Below, one piece after another: positions 7,886 to 16,512 of a stretch of DNA of 64,000 bases. Numbering within the stretch: position 1 is the first letter of the stretch; every line of letters starts with the position of its first letter. Source of the DNA: CAVVIG01 sp050249955. GTDB taxonomy: Bacteria; Acidobacteriota; Vicinamibacteria; Vicinamibacterales; CAVVIG01. The stretch lies in contig JBFWPN010000017.1 of NCBI GenBank assembly GCA_050249955.1, forward strand, positions 17,338 to 81,337, written 5' to 3'. Below the pieces are notes generated by a model. The model was not told the DNA's origin. It searched no databases and saw only the letters and a list, made by a program, of their open reading frames with translations. The position numbers and the translations under genes were made by a program.

Positions 7886-9399
7886 GAGGACGGCTCGGGG
7901 CCGCCCTCTTCGCCCTGGCATTGACGCTGGCGTGCAGCCGCACGCCGGCGCCGGTGCTCCCGTCAGCCCCACCCGCACCGCCTCCTTCCGCAACCCCATC
8001 CGCCGACAACCTCGACGCACTCAGGTCGCGCGTCCTGGCGCTCCTTGCCGACCCGGCGATCTCCGCCGGCACGTGGGGCGTTGCCGTGCGCTCCCTGAAG
8101 ACCCACGAACCGCTCGTGGAAGTGAACGCACACCGGCTGCTCACGCCGGCGTCCACCCTCAAGGCGGTCACCCTCGCCGTGACAGCCGACCAGCTCGGAT
8201 GGGAACACACGTACGAGACCCGCGTGGTGCCGGTCGGCACGGTGGAGAATGGCGTGCTCGACGGCGACCTCGTTGTGCTCGGCGGCGGCGACCCGAGCTT
8301 CGACGACTGGGACGGAGCCGGCAGCACGGTCTTCGCGGCCTGGGCCGCCCGCCTGAAGGAACTCGGCATCTCGACCATCGGCGGCCGCATCATCGGCATT
8401 GACGATGTGTTCGCCGACGAGGGGTACGGGTCCGGCTGGATGTGGGACGACATGGCGGAGGACTATTCCGCCCCAGCCAGCGGCCTGCAGTTCAACCAGG
8501 GCACCGCGCAGATCGTCGTCACTCCCGGCGAGCCTGGCGAACCGGCCGTGCTGATGCTCAAGCCGAGCCACACCCGGTTCCCGATGATCAACCGCACGAC
8601 AACCATCGCGGCCGGCGGTGCGACGAAGCTGTCACACAAGGCGCTCCCGCTGACTCCCGGAGCCGTCGTCTCCGGGGTCATCGCGGCAGACGCCCCGCCG
8701 CAGGTGCGGAACGTGGCGATCGGGAACCCGACGCTCTACTACGCCAACGCGCTCCGCACCGGGCTGCTGGCCAACGGCATCGAGGTGCTCGGGGGTGCGG
8801 CCGATGGCGACGACGTGGCGGAGGCGCCTGCCGTCGACGCCACCAACGCTGTCCTCACCCACAGGTCTCCCGCACTGCCATCGCTGGCCGACACGCTGAT
8901 GAAGCTCAGCCAGAACATGTACGCGGAAACCTTCCTGCGTACGCTCGGCGTGCGCAAGGGGAGCGGCGGCACCGCTGAGGCCGGGCTCGAGGTGGTGCGG
9001 AACGTCCTCACGTCGTGGGGTGTGCCCACCTCCGAACTGGTGATGGCCGACGGCTCCGGACTGTCGCGCTACAACCTCGTGTCGCCTTCGCTGATGGTCG
9101 GGGTTCTGGAGCATGTCTACACCAGCGACCGGCTGCGTGGCCCCTTCATGACGGCACTTCCGGTGGCCGGAGCGGCAGGAACGCTGGCCAACCGGATGAA
9201 GGGCACCGCCGCTGAAGGACGGGTGCAGGCCAAGACCGGTTCCTTCACGAATGCGCGGTCGATTGCCGGGTTCGTGACCACGGCCGACGGCGAGCCGCTC
9301 GTGTTCGACATCATGACGAACAACTACGCCGCCCCCATCTCGAGCGTCGACCGGGTGTCCGACGCCATCCTCGTCGCCCTGGCCGAGTTCAGGCGCTAG
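7882..9399 (+). CDS. dacB: D-alanyl-D-alanine carboxypeptidase/endopeptidase, PBP4 (DacB) type, lipoprotein
   Basis: This 505-aa penicillin-binding protein trims peptidoglycan peptides. The catalytic SxxK is S91-TLK, the second motif is SQN in MKLSQNMYAE, and the third is KTG in AKTGSFT. A large insert between SxxK and SxN is typical of class C PBPs. The N-terminus is a lipoprotein signal ending LTLAC with the lipidated Cys at 18, followed by an Ala/Pro-rich tether. A membrane-anchored form is less usual than the periplasmic E. coli enzyme. The GTG start at 7882 overlaps the DUF4340 stop, tying it to the ABC operon. That hints that the ABC system works on the cell envelope, but this is inference. 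Confidence 0.92.
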   Translation: MRGRLGAALFALALTLACSRTPAPVLPSAPPAPPPSATPSADNLDALRSRVLALLADPAISAGTWGVAVRSLKTHEPLVEVNAHRLLTPASTLKAVTLAVTADQLGWEHTYETRVVPVGTVENGVLDGDLVVLGGGDPSFDDWDGAGSTVFAAWAARLKELGISTIGGRIIGIDDVFADEGYGSGWMWDDMAEDYSAPASGLQFNQGTAQIVVTPGEPGEPAVLMLKPSHTRFPMINRTTTIAAGGATKLSHKALPLTPGAVVSGVIAADAPPQVRNVAIGNPTLYYANALRTGLLANGIEVLGGAADGDDVAEAPAVDATNAVLTHRSPALPSLADTLMKLSQNMYAETFLRTLGVRKGSGGTAEAGLEVVRNVLTSWGVPTSELVMADGSGLSRYNLVSPSLMVGVLEHVYTSDRLRGPFMTALPVAGAAGTLANRMKGTAAEGRVQAKTGSFTNARSIAGFVTTADGEPLVFDIMTNNYAAPISSVDRVSDAILVALAEFRR

Positions 9400-9412
9400 G
9401 GTCCGACCGCCG

Positions 9413-11071
9413 TCAGCGCGCGTCCAGCAGGGCCATGTCCTGATCGATGCGTGCCAGCACCGCGGCATCGACCCTGCGCAAGTCTGGCCTGCGCGGCTCC
9501 CTGTCGGACTGCAGTTCGAGCGTCACGGTGCCGCAGCGCGAGCCGACGGCACCGGGCGCGAAGACGAACAGCCCCTCCTCGAAGGGCTCGCTGTCGGTGA
9601 ACGGCGTCCTGACGGTGAGCTGATGGATCGGCACCACCTCGGCCTCGCCGCAGCGCACACGGAGGTCGGCGAGTCGCGCCTTCGGCTTTCCACCGGGTGG
9701 CAGCGGGATGCCCTGTGTCATGGCGGCGCCGCGTGCGATGGTGCGCCAGAAGCCTTCCGTCATCTTCGGCGTGACCTTGACGAGCAGGACGGGTGGGACC
9801 GACGCCACGTACTCGGACCAGTCGCCAAACGCCATCTGCCGCGAGAGCCGGTACTCTTCCTGGAGCGTACGGTTCGTGTCGCGGCTCGTGGTACGGCGCG
9901 CCCCAGGGGGCTGTTGGGCCGCGAAGGTCATCACCGGCGTGATGAAGGCCACGTCGAAGTCGGTGCCCGTGAGCGAGTAGGGACTCAGGTCGCCGCCACG
10001 GCGCGAGACGGCCTCGGCGAGGAGGTCGGCAGGAACCGGAGTGGACGGCTCGACCGGAAGGGGCGCGGTGGAGACGGGACCGGCGGCTGACAAGAGCGCA
10101 CCGGCCGACTGGAGCAATTCGCACAATGCTGCCACCGGCACCACCGGGAAGTCGCGGGGCCGCTGCTCGTCGCCGTCGGGTCGTGACGAGAATCCGATCA
10201 GGTGTGCAGCCTCTGAGAAGACCGGCCCCCCGGTGGCTCCCCTTGCCAGCCTCAGATCCGCCTCGATGCGGCTGGTGTCCGTCCGGCGGACCAGCCCGGA
10301 ACGGAGCGTGTCCTGGCTCGGATTCAGCGGCACACCAAGGGCAAACAGCTCGTCCCCCTCGGCGGGCGGCGACGCGGACGACGCACACGGTGGGGCCAAC
10401 ACGGCGATGCCTGCCACCACCTCTGGAGCCACGGCAATCAGGGCCACGTCCTTCGCGGCGTCGTCAGCAAGGATGCGACCCTCGACCTTCGTGCCAGACC
10501 CGAACTGCACGGCCACCGGCGCGGCACCGAGCGAGCGTGCCGTGGTGGCGACGAGGCCGCGCGAATCGACCACGACGCCCGAGGCGCGGACCGTCGACGT
10601 CCACAGCGCGACCACGGCTGGCGTCCACTGCTGGAGCGTGAGTGAAGGGCTGGGCCCCCGGGAGACCGTGGACACACTGGAACTCGCGGCCGGCGTGTCT
10701 GCCGACGCGGTGCCCACCTCCGCGTTGGCGGCCGTGAGCGAGAGCAACGTCTCGCCCGTGGCCCCCACGTCGAGGGTCACGATCCACTCATACGAGCGGC
10801 CACCCGACGCCACCGCCCGTTCCGACTCGATGGTGTAGTTGCCTGGCCTCAGGCGGACCGAGACCCGCCCGTCAGCCCCGGTCACGACCCGGCGCGGCGG
10901 TGCCGTTGCAGGATTGTCGCTGATGAGGAGGCCGTGACCGGGAACCGGCGCGGGCGGCTGTCCCTGGTCACCGAGCGTGACGCTGACGCTGAGGGTCGCC
11001 TGCGACTGGCCCGCGGCCACGTACGGAAGTGCGAACAGGCCCGCGAGGCACCACGAGAGCACGCGCAGCAT
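9413..11071 (-). CDS. Exported trypsin-like protein with degraded catalytic triad
   Basis: This 552-aa protein has a signal peptide (1-20, cleavage after YVAAG or nearby) and a beta-sandwich-like regulatory domain at 25-115 (DGRVSVRLRPGNYTIE). A trypsin/HtrA-like fold covers about 145-325. The catalytic His position of HtrA (VTNNH) is R179 here (ATTAR). The Asp is kept as D208 in AKDVAL. The Ser position of GNSGGP is T280 in GATGGP. It is therefore probably not an active protease, although the fold seems intact. The C-terminal 200 residues are unassigned. The ATG at 11071 was chosen because it directly precedes the signal peptide. It converges with dacB over 13 bp. Confidence 0.7.
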   Translation of the reverse strand: MLRVLSWCLAGLFALPYVAAGQSQATLSVSVTLGDQGQPPAPVPGHGLLISDNPATAPPRRVVTGADGRVSVRLRPGNYTIESERAVASGGRSYEWIVTLDVGATGETLLSLTAANAEVGTASADTPAASSSVSTVSRGPSPSLTLQQWTPAVVALWTSTVRASGVVVDSRGLVATTARSLGAAPVAVQFGSGTKVEGRILADDAAKDVALIAVAPEVVAGIAVLAPPCASSASPPAEGDELFALGVPLNPSQDTLRSGLVRRTDTSRIEADLRLARGATGGPVFSEAAHLIGFSSRPDGDEQRPRDFPVVPVAALCELLQSAGALLSAAGPVSTAPLPVEPSTPVPADLLAEAVSRRGGDLSPYSLTGTDFDVAFITPVMTFAAQQPPGARRTTSRDTNRTLQEEYRLSRQMAFGDWSEYVASVPPVLLVKVTPKMTEGFWRTIARGAAMTQGIPLPPGGKPKARLADLRVRCGEAEVVPIHQLTVRTPFTDSEPFEEGLFVFAPGAVGSRCGTVTLELQSDREPRRPDLRRVDAAVLARIDQDMALLDAR

Positions 11072-11112
11072 CACCCGATCCTCGGGCCGCGGCTGGCACC
11101 TGTCAATGCGAC

Positions 11113-12309
11113 TCATCCACGTGCCAGCAGCCACGCACGCGCCGCGTCGACCAGCACCTGCGGTGTGGCCTGCAGCCCTCCGCACTGGGCGAGGTCCGGC
11201 TTCCCTCCACCGCGTCCGCCGAACTGCTTCGCGAGCGTCGCGATGAGTTCCTGGCAGGGTGTGCCGACGTCCGCGGCGCGCGCGGCCACCGCGAGTGCCG
11301 GCGTCGCCTGGGACACCAGCACGGCGACCAGCCCGGGACGGGTGACCACGGCCGAGGCGAGCGCCTTCAGCCGCGCGGCGTCACCGTCCACCACGCGAAG
11401 CACGAGGGTCCATTGGCCACACGGCTCGGCCGCCGCGGCCAGTGCGTCTGCCTCGTAGGTGGCCAGCTCGGTCTGCGCAGCCGCGAGCGCCCGCTTCTGC
11501 TCCTTCAGCTCGCCCTGCAGGCGCTCGAGTGCAGCCGGCAGGTCCGTCGGCAGCACCGAGAGGAGCCGCACCGATGCCGCCATCGCATCGCGCACCTGCT
11601 GAAAGCGCCCCAGCGCACGACCACCCGCCAGGAACTCCAGCCGCTGCCCGCCCTTGAAGCGTTCCCATCCGGCGATGGAGACCTGCCCGATGGCGCCGGT
11701 GCGGTCGACATGCGTGCCGCCACAGGCCGACAGGTCCACCTGCTGAATCTCCACGAGCCGGAGCGTTCCCGCACGGGCCGACTCCTTGCGCAGCGGGAGC
11801 CCGCGCGCCTCGTCTTCAGTGACGTAGCGGACGGTCACCGGCACGTTGTCCCAGATCGCCTGGTTCGCCGCAGCTTCGGCCTTCGTGAGTTGCGCCGGGG
11901 TCAGCTCACGATCGAGGTCGATGGTGCTGGAGGCGGTGCCGAGATGGAAGCTGACGGTCCGCGCGCCTGACTGGTGCTCGATGACGGCAGACAGGAGGTG
12001 CTGCGCCGTGTGCTGCTGCATGTGATCGAAGCGGCGGACCCAGTCGACGCGGCAGGCCGCACTCGCGCCAGGCTCAGGCCCCACACCCTCCACCAGGTGG
12101 ACGATGTCGCCCTGAACGTCGTCCTGGACGTCCACCACCGCTGCACCGCCCAGTGTGCCGAGATCGTGCGGCTGCCCTCCGGACGTGGGATAGAACGCGG
12201 TGCGGTCGAGCCACACGCCGAGGCGGCCGTCGCGTGGCTCGACACGCAGGACCGTTGCGTCGAACGTGCGGGTCTGCGGCTGGTCGTAGTAGAGGCGCTC
12301 GGTCGGCAT
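11113..12309 (-). CDS. Alanyl-tRNA editing protein, AlaX type
   Basis: This 398-aa stand-alone editing enzyme hydrolyses mischarged Ser- or Gly-tRNA(Ala). It has the N-terminal beta-barrel of AlaRS (FYPTSGGQPHD) and the zinc-binding HTAQH motif of the editing core. The second metal pair lies in CGGTHVDRTG. A coiled coil around QEL...QKRALAAAQTEL and a C-terminal DHHA1-like domain with the GGRGGGKPDLAQ(C)GG pattern follow. That architecture is the long AlaX type. I chose the ATG at 12309 because the upstream in-frame ATG overlaps a -10-like hexamer. No synthetase domain is present. Confidence 0.9.
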   Translation of the reverse strand: MPTERLYYDQPQTRTFDATVLRVEPRDGRLGVWLDRTAFYPTSGGQPHDLGTLGGAAVVDVQDDVQGDIVHLVEGVGPEPGASAACRVDWVRRFDHMQQHTAQHLLSAVIEHQSGARTVSFHLGTASSTIDLDRELTPAQLTKAEAAANQAIWDNVPVTVRYVTEDEARGLPLRKESARAGTLRLVEIQQVDLSACGGTHVDRTGAIGQVSIAGWERFKGGQRLEFLAGGRALGRFQQVRDAMAASVRLLSVLPTDLPAALERLQGELKEQKRALAAAQTELATYEADALAAAAEPCGQWTLVLRVVDGDAARLKALASAVVTRPGLVAVLVSQATPALAVAARAADVGTPCQELIATLAKQFGGRGGGKPDLAQCGGLQATPQVLVDAARAWLLARG

Positions 12310-12316
12310 GGCGGGG

Positions 12317-12322
12317 ATCATA
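12317..12322 (-). promoter_or_regulatory. -10-like TATGAT before the AlaX gene
   Basis: TATGAT on the minus strand ends 7 nt before the ATG at 12309, with no Shine-Dalgarno sequence between. The same GGTATGATC string precedes the TPR gene near 21724. Confidence 0.35.
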
Positions 12323-12378
12323 CCGGGAAGTCCACGACGGCCCAGGCGCGCCCGCGCGGGTCGCGCCGAACGGACCGC

Positions 12379-13053
12379 TTATCGCGCCAGCGCGGGATCG
12401 GCCATGCCTACTTCCGCGAACCCCTTCGCCCGCAGGACGCAACTGTCGCAGCGGCCGCAGGCACGGCCATCGGGCGCCGGGTTGTAACAGCTGTGGGTCA
12501 ACCCATAGTCGAGGCCGAGGGAGAGCCCTTTCCGGATGATGTCGGCCTTCGACAGCGTGATGAGCGGGGTGTGGATGCGGAACCGCGCCCCCTCGACGCC
12601 GGCACGTGTGGCGAGGTTGGCGAGCTGCTCGAAGGCCGCCACGAAGTCGGGTCGGCAGTCGGGGTAGCCGGAGTAGTCGAGCGCATTGACGCCAATCACG
12701 ATGTCGGTTGCCCCGAGCACCTCGGCCCACCCGAGTGCCAGCGAGAGGAAGACCGTGTTGCGCGCTGGAACATAGGTGGACGGGATCGTGGCGTCGGCCA
12801 GGTCTCGATCTTCGGGCACGGGGAGGTCTGAGGTCAGTGACGACCCACCGATGGCCCTGAGGTCGAGCGGCAGTTCCAGGTGCTGCGCCACGCGCAGTGC
12901 CGCCGCGACACGACGGGCCGCCTCGAGCTCCTGTGCATGACGCTGGCCGTACAGGATGGACAGGGCGTGCAGGGTGAAGCCGTCTGCCTGCGCGATCGCT
13001 GCCGCGGTGTAGGAATCGAGGCCTCCGCTCAGCAGCACTACGGCGCGACGCAT
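12379..13053 (-). CDS. queC: 7-cyano-7-deazaguanine synthase
   Basis: This 224-aa ATP-dependent enzyme turns 7-carboxy-7-deazaguanine into preQ0 for queuosine. The PP-loop SGGLDS starts at residue 9. The zinc site is the Cys set in CYNPAPDGRACGRCDSC near the C-terminus. YGQRHAQE and NALDYSGYPDCRP are also family-typical. The ATG at 13053 overlaps the queE stop (TGATG), so the two are translationally coupled. A longer reading frame upstream lies inside queE and was rejected. queA lies about 23 kb away in the same window. Confidence 0.97.
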   Translation of the reverse strand: MRRAVVLLSGGLDSYTAAAIAQADGFTLHALSILYGQRHAQELEAARRVAAALRVAQHLELPLDLRAIGGSSLTSDLPVPEDRDLADATIPSTYVPARNTVFLSLALGWAEVLGATDIVIGVNALDYSGYPDCRPDFVAAFEQLANLATRAGVEGARFRIHTPLITLSKADIIRKGLSLGLDYGLTHSCYNPAPDGRACGRCDSCVLRAKGFAEVGMADPALAR

Positions 13054-13694
13054 CAGACGCCCCGCGTCTCGGGCGACCAGATCAGTTTGTGCAGCTGGAG
13101 CTGGATCCGCACGGGCAGGCGATCGGCCAGCACCCACTCGGACAACTGCCGCGCGTCGAGCACGCCGTGCACGGGCGAGAACAGGATCGCGCCCACCTTC
13201 CCCGCCAGTGCGTGGCGACTGATCACGTCGCGGGCAAACTCGTAGTCCTGCCTGTCCTTGATGACGAACTTCACCTCGTCTGTTGCCCCGACGAGCGCGA
13301 GGTTCTCCCAGTGGTTGCGGTGCGACTCACCGCTACCCGGACACTTGACGTCGACGATCCTGAGGACCCCCGCTGGCACGCGCGCGATCGAGCGGTGCCC
13401 GCCGGTCTCGATCATCACCGTATGCCCGAGCGCCTGCAGCCGCTCCATGAGCAGGTACACGTCTTCCTGCAGCAGCGGTTCCCCGCCGGTCACCTCCACG
13501 AGCGGGCAGCCGTACCGTTCCACCTCGGCGATCACGTCGTCGACCGACCGCTTGGTGCCCTCGTGGAAGGCGTAGGGCGTGTCACACCACGAACAACGCA
13601 GGTCGCACGCGGTGAGCCTGACGAAGACGCACGGGTCGCCTGCGCGACGCGACTCGCCCTGGATCGAGTGGAAGATTTCGTTGACCGTCAACAT
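13053..13694 (-). CDS. queE: 7-carboxy-7-deazaguanine synthase (radical SAM)
   Basis: This 213-aa radical SAM enzyme converts 6-carboxy-tetrahydropterin to 7-carboxy-7-deazaguanine. Its 4Fe-4S cluster is bound by the CDLRCSWC motif (C-x3-C-x2-C), and the substrate-binding start VNEIFHSIQGES is typical. VTGGEPLLQ is the SAM-binding GGE motif. The ATG at 13694 gives the canonical N-terminus. It is divergent from the DUF72 gene with only 25 bp between the starts. A TACAAT hexamer lies 13 nt upstream. queD and queF are not in this window. Confidence 0.96.
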   Translation of the reverse strand: MLTVNEIFHSIQGESRRAGDPCVFVRLTACDLRCSWCDTPYAFHEGTKRSVDDVIAEVERYGCPLVEVTGGEPLLQEDVYLLMERLQALGHTVMIETGGHRSIARVPAGVLRIVDVKCPGSGESHRNHWENLALVGATDEVKFVIKDRQDYEFARDVISRHALAGKVGAILFSPVHGVLDARQLSEWVLADRLPVRIQLQLHKLIWSPETRGV

Positions 13695-13707
13695 CCCGAG
13701 TTCCCTT

Positions 13708-13713
13708 ATTGTA
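13708..13713 (-). promoter_or_regulatory. -10-like TACAAT of queE-queC
   Basis: TACAAT on the minus strand lies 13 nt before the queE ATG, inside the 25-bp divergent gap. The -35 region would fall within the DUF72 gene. Confidence 0.3.
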
Positions 13714-13719
13714 CGTGCC

Positions 13720-14706
13720 GTGGGCGAGTTGCGCATCGGCACGTCGGGCTGGAGCTATCCGTCCGGGCGCGGCACGTGGAACGGCATCTTCTATCCCCCA
13801 TCTCGCGGCCGATCGAAGGCGTTCGACGAGCTGTCGTTCTATGCGGAGCACTTCGATACCGTGGAGGTGAACTCCACGTTCTACGGACAGCCCCGGGCGA
13901 CCGTCTCGCGCAGCTGGGCCGAGCGGACGCCCGCCGGGTTCGAGTTCTCCATCAAGCTGTACCAGAAGTTCACGCACCCGAAGATGTACGAGGCGTCGCT
14001 CCGGAAGTCCCTGCACACGCCGGAGGGGCACGCCGACGCCATCCGGGCGCTCGTGGAGCCGAGCGCGGCCGACCTCGATGAGTTCAGGCGGGGCATCGAT
14101 CCGCTCGCCTCGGCAGGCAAGCTCGGGGCCGTGCTGGCGCAGTTCCCTCCCAGCTTCAAGAGCGGCGGCGCCGAACGGGACTACCTGGTTCGCCTGCTGC
14201 GGGCTCTCGCGGACTACACGGTGGCCGTGGAGGTGCGCCACAGCAGCTGGAGTGATGCATTCGCCGACACGCTCGGCATCCTGAACGACGCGGGGGCCGC
14301 GTGGGTACAGATCGACGAGCCGAAGTTCCGCTTCTCGATCAGGCAGAATCGCCTGCCGAACGTGAAGGGCTTCTATTACATGCGCCTGCACGGGCGGAAC
14401 GCGGCGCAGTGGTGGTCGCACGAGGCGTCGGAGGACCGCTACAACTACCTGTACTCGGCGGACGAACTCCAGGAGTTCACGGAGACGGCCGCAGCCGCGA
14501 AGCAGCTGGTGAAGAAGGCCTACCTGTACACGAACAACCACTTCTCCGCCAAGGCGGTGGCCAACGCCGCGATGATCAAGCAGCAACTCGGTGAGCCGCT
14601 GCCAGGCGAATACCCCGAGTCCTTCATCAAGGCCTATCCGGCACTGTCGGGCACGGTGCGCACGCAGGCGGCTGGCTTCTCGCTGTCGCCGGCCCGTCGC
14701 CGCTGA
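13720..14706 (+). CDS. DUF72 domain protein
   Basis: This 328-aa protein of the DUF72 (YecE-like) family has a predicted TIM-barrel fold. Family marks are IGTSGWSYP at the start, EVNSTFYG, FSIKLYQKFTH, LAQFPPSF, VEVRH and FYYMRLHGRN. Its biochemical role is not established. The GTG at 13720 was chosen because the conserved domain starts at residue 4 and the frame upstream runs antisense through queE. The C-terminal 30 residues are not part of the usual domain. A GC hairpin follows the stop. Confidence 0.88.
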   Translation: MGELRIGTSGWSYPSGRGTWNGIFYPPSRGRSKAFDELSFYAEHFDTVEVNSTFYGQPRATVSRSWAERTPAGFEFSIKLYQKFTHPKMYEASLRKSLHTPEGHADAIRALVEPSAADLDEFRRGIDPLASAGKLGAVLAQFPPSFKSGGAERDYLVRLLRALADYTVAVEVRHSSWSDAFADTLGILNDAGAAWVQIDEPKFRFSIRQNRLPNVKGFYYMRLHGRNAAQWWSHEASEDRYNYLYSADELQEFTETAAAAKQLVKKAYLYTNNHFSAKAVANAAMIKQQLGEPLPGEYPESFIKAYPALSGTVRTQAAGFSLSPARRR

Positions 14707-14711
14707 CCGGA

Positions 14712-14728
14712 CGCCTCTGGTGGAGGCG
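14712..14728 (+). terminator. Short GC hairpin after the DUF72 gene
   Basis: CGCCTC-TGGTG-GAGGCG is a perfect 6-bp stem with a 5-nt loop just after the stop. There is no U-tract, so termination is uncertain. Confidence 0.35.
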
Positions 14729-14766
14729 AGCCGTGGCAGAATGCACCACACGCGAACCGCTGAGGC

Positions 14767-15915
14767 ATGCAGACGACCATAGGCCGGCTCCGGGAGTGGT
14801 GGCTCGACGTCTGGCGGGGCGATCCGTTCGCGTCCGACCTGCCGATGCAGGGCGAGCACCGCGTGGCACGGGCCCGGGTCATTGCCGTCGGCGCACTCAC
14901 CCTCATCAACGCCGTCATCGTCATCGTCGACCCCGGCAATCCCGACTTCGCGGGGTCGCTCCCCATCAACCTGTCCGCGGTGGCCGGAGCGTTTGTGGTG
15001 CTGTTCGCCACACGTCGGGGTAACCGGCCGCCGCTGCTCGGCGTGGCCACCGTCATCGGTGACGTCACGGCGGTGTCACTGCTGATGGTGGTCGACCTCC
15101 TGAACGGACTTCCGTCAGTGGTGCTCAACAGCCGCGTGACCTTCTCCACCTATTTCCTCGCGATCGTCGGCACGTGCATCCGCTTCAGCCCGGGGCTGGC
15201 GCTGCTCAGTGGCGCGGTGGCGGCGGCGCAGTACGGGCTCGTGGCGTGGTGGGGGATCCGGATCTGGCCGGACGTGCCGACGCAGGACGTGATCGAGCAC
15301 GGCACCTACACCATCGGCACGCAGATCGAGCGCGCGGCGACGCTGCTCGTGTTCGGGGGCATCTGTGCCTCAATCGCGTCATGGGCGGTGTCGCTGCGCT
15401 CCACGGCCACGCACGATCCGGTGACCGGCCTGCTGAACCGGCGGACCTTCGAGGAGATGCTGCACGGCGAGCTGTTGCGGGCCGAGCGGACCGGGGTGCC
15501 CGTGGCGGTGGCGATGATCGACGTGGACCACTTCAAGCGGGTCAACGACGAGCATGGGCACCATGCTGGCGATCTCGCCCTGAAGCGCGTGGCCATGATC
15601 ATCAGGCAGACGCTGCGGCAGACCGACCTGGCCGGGCGCTGGGGAGGAGAGGAGTTCGCGCTGGCGTTTCCCTCCGAGGGCGCGGCATCTGCGCTGGTGC
15701 TGCTGGATCGGCTGCGCCGCACGCTCGAGGCCACGCCGACGGAACTGCCTGGCGGCACGCAGGTGAGGGTCACCGTGTCCGCCGGCATCGCGGTGTCTCC
15801 GGAGGACGGTCGGAATCTACCGACGCTGTTCCATGCCGCGGATGCGCGCCTGCTGGATGCCAAGCGGAACGGGCGGAACCAGGTGGTGGGCGGGCCTTCG
15901 ATGCTGCAGGCCTGA
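14767..15915 (+). CDS. Membrane-bound diguanylate cyclase (GGDEF)
   Basis: This 382-aa enzyme makes c-di-GMP from two GTP. Six hydrophobic stretches between residues 35 and 208 form an uncharacterised membrane sensor region. The GGDEF domain (about 212-380) has DPVTGLLNRR at its start and the active-site GGEEF at 293-297. The product-inhibition I-site R284-QTD lies five residues before it, so feedback control should work. The metal-binding Asp lies in IDVDHFK. No EAL or PAS domain is present. It is a single gene converging with the cyclophilin gene over 12 bp. Confidence 0.93.
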   Translation: MQTTIGRLREWWLDVWRGDPFASDLPMQGEHRVARARVIAVGALTLINAVIVIVDPGNPDFAGSLPINLSAVAGAFVVLFATRRGNRPPLLGVATVIGDVTAVSLLMVVDLLNGLPSVVLNSRVTFSTYFLAIVGTCIRFSPGLALLSGAVAAAQYGLVAWWGIRIWPDVPTQDVIEHGTYTIGTQIERAATLLVFGGICASIASWAVSLRSTATHDPVTGLLNRRTFEEMLHGELLRAERTGVPVAVAMIDVDHFKRVNDEHGHHAGDLALKRVAMIIRQTLRQTDLAGRWGGEEFALAFPSEGAASALVLLDRLRRTLEATPTELPGGTQVRVTVSAGIAVSPEDGRNLPTLFHAADARLLDAKRNGRNQVVGGPSMLQA

Positions 15916-15927
15916 CCCGCGGTGGGC

Positions 15928-16512
15928 CTACTCCCTCAGGTACACGCGGCGGATCTGATCGCCGACGGCCAGCCGGGCCGGCACGTCCTGCCCCTCGATC
16001 ACGCGGCCGATGACGGCGTATTGCCCGTCGAGCTCGGGGCGGGTGTCCAGCATGATGTAGAGCTGGCTGTCGGCCTTCGCCGGCTCGCCCATGTGGGCCA
16101 GGCCCACCGCGAGCGCCACGTGCTTCCGGTTCAGGTTCACTTCGGCCAGACCGATCGGCTCGCCGCTCGACGCCTCGGCCCCCTTGCCCCACAGCGGCTG
16201 CTTCGCCAGGTCCCTGGTCTGGGGGTCGCCGAACTGGACAACGAAGTGCGGGACGGCGCGATGGATGCGCTGCCCGTCGTAGAAGCCGGCCTTCACCAGC
16301 TTGGTGATGTGCGCCACGGAAAGCGGCGCCTCGCGCGGGTAGGTCTCGAAGGCAAACCGTCCCTGGGATGTCTCGACGATCACCACGGGCGCGACGACCT
16401 GCGCCCGCACCCCCTGCGTCCATCGGGCGTGGGTGCCGGGTAGCAGCAGGGTGACGATGCCGAGCGCAGCGAGGACCATGCGCCCGCGTAGAAGGCGGCC
16501 AGGGGCGATCAT
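15928..16512 (-). CDS. Cyclophilin-type peptidyl-prolyl isomerase, exported
   Basis: This 194-aa protein has an N-terminal hydrophobic segment (12-29) and so is probably periplasmic or membrane-tethered. The cyclophilin domain spans about 43-192. The catalytic Arg is in IHRAVPHF, equivalent to FHRVIPGF, and the pocket includes VQFGDP. The later segment DSQLYIMLD corresponds to the SQFFI strand. The typical TGxGGPGY loop is altered to QPLWGKGAEAS, as in divergent bacterial cyclophilins. Its ATG overlaps the nth stop (ATGA), so translation is coupled with endonuclease III, a functionally unrelated partner. Confidence 0.88.
   Translation of the reverse strand: MIAPGRLLRGRMVLAALGIVTLLLPGTHARWTQGVRAQVVAPVVIVETSQGRFAFETYPREAPLSVAHITKLVKAGFYDGQRIHRAVPHFVVQFGDPQTRDLAKQPLWGKGAEASSGEPIGLAEVNLNRKHVALAVGLAHMGEPAKADSQLYIMLDTRPELDGQYAVIGRVIEGQDVPARLAVGDQIRRVYLRE

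Noticed and set aside
4940..8020. A 1026-codon open frame on the minus strand opposite the GldG-like and DUF4340 genes
   Set aside because: It is a codon-bias shadow in GC-rich DNA; its product is Arg/His-rich without any domain, and the plus strand holds clear genes.
12379..13742. preQ1 riboswitch before queE-queC
   Set aside because: Only 25 bp separate queE from the divergent gene, with no room for an aptamer.
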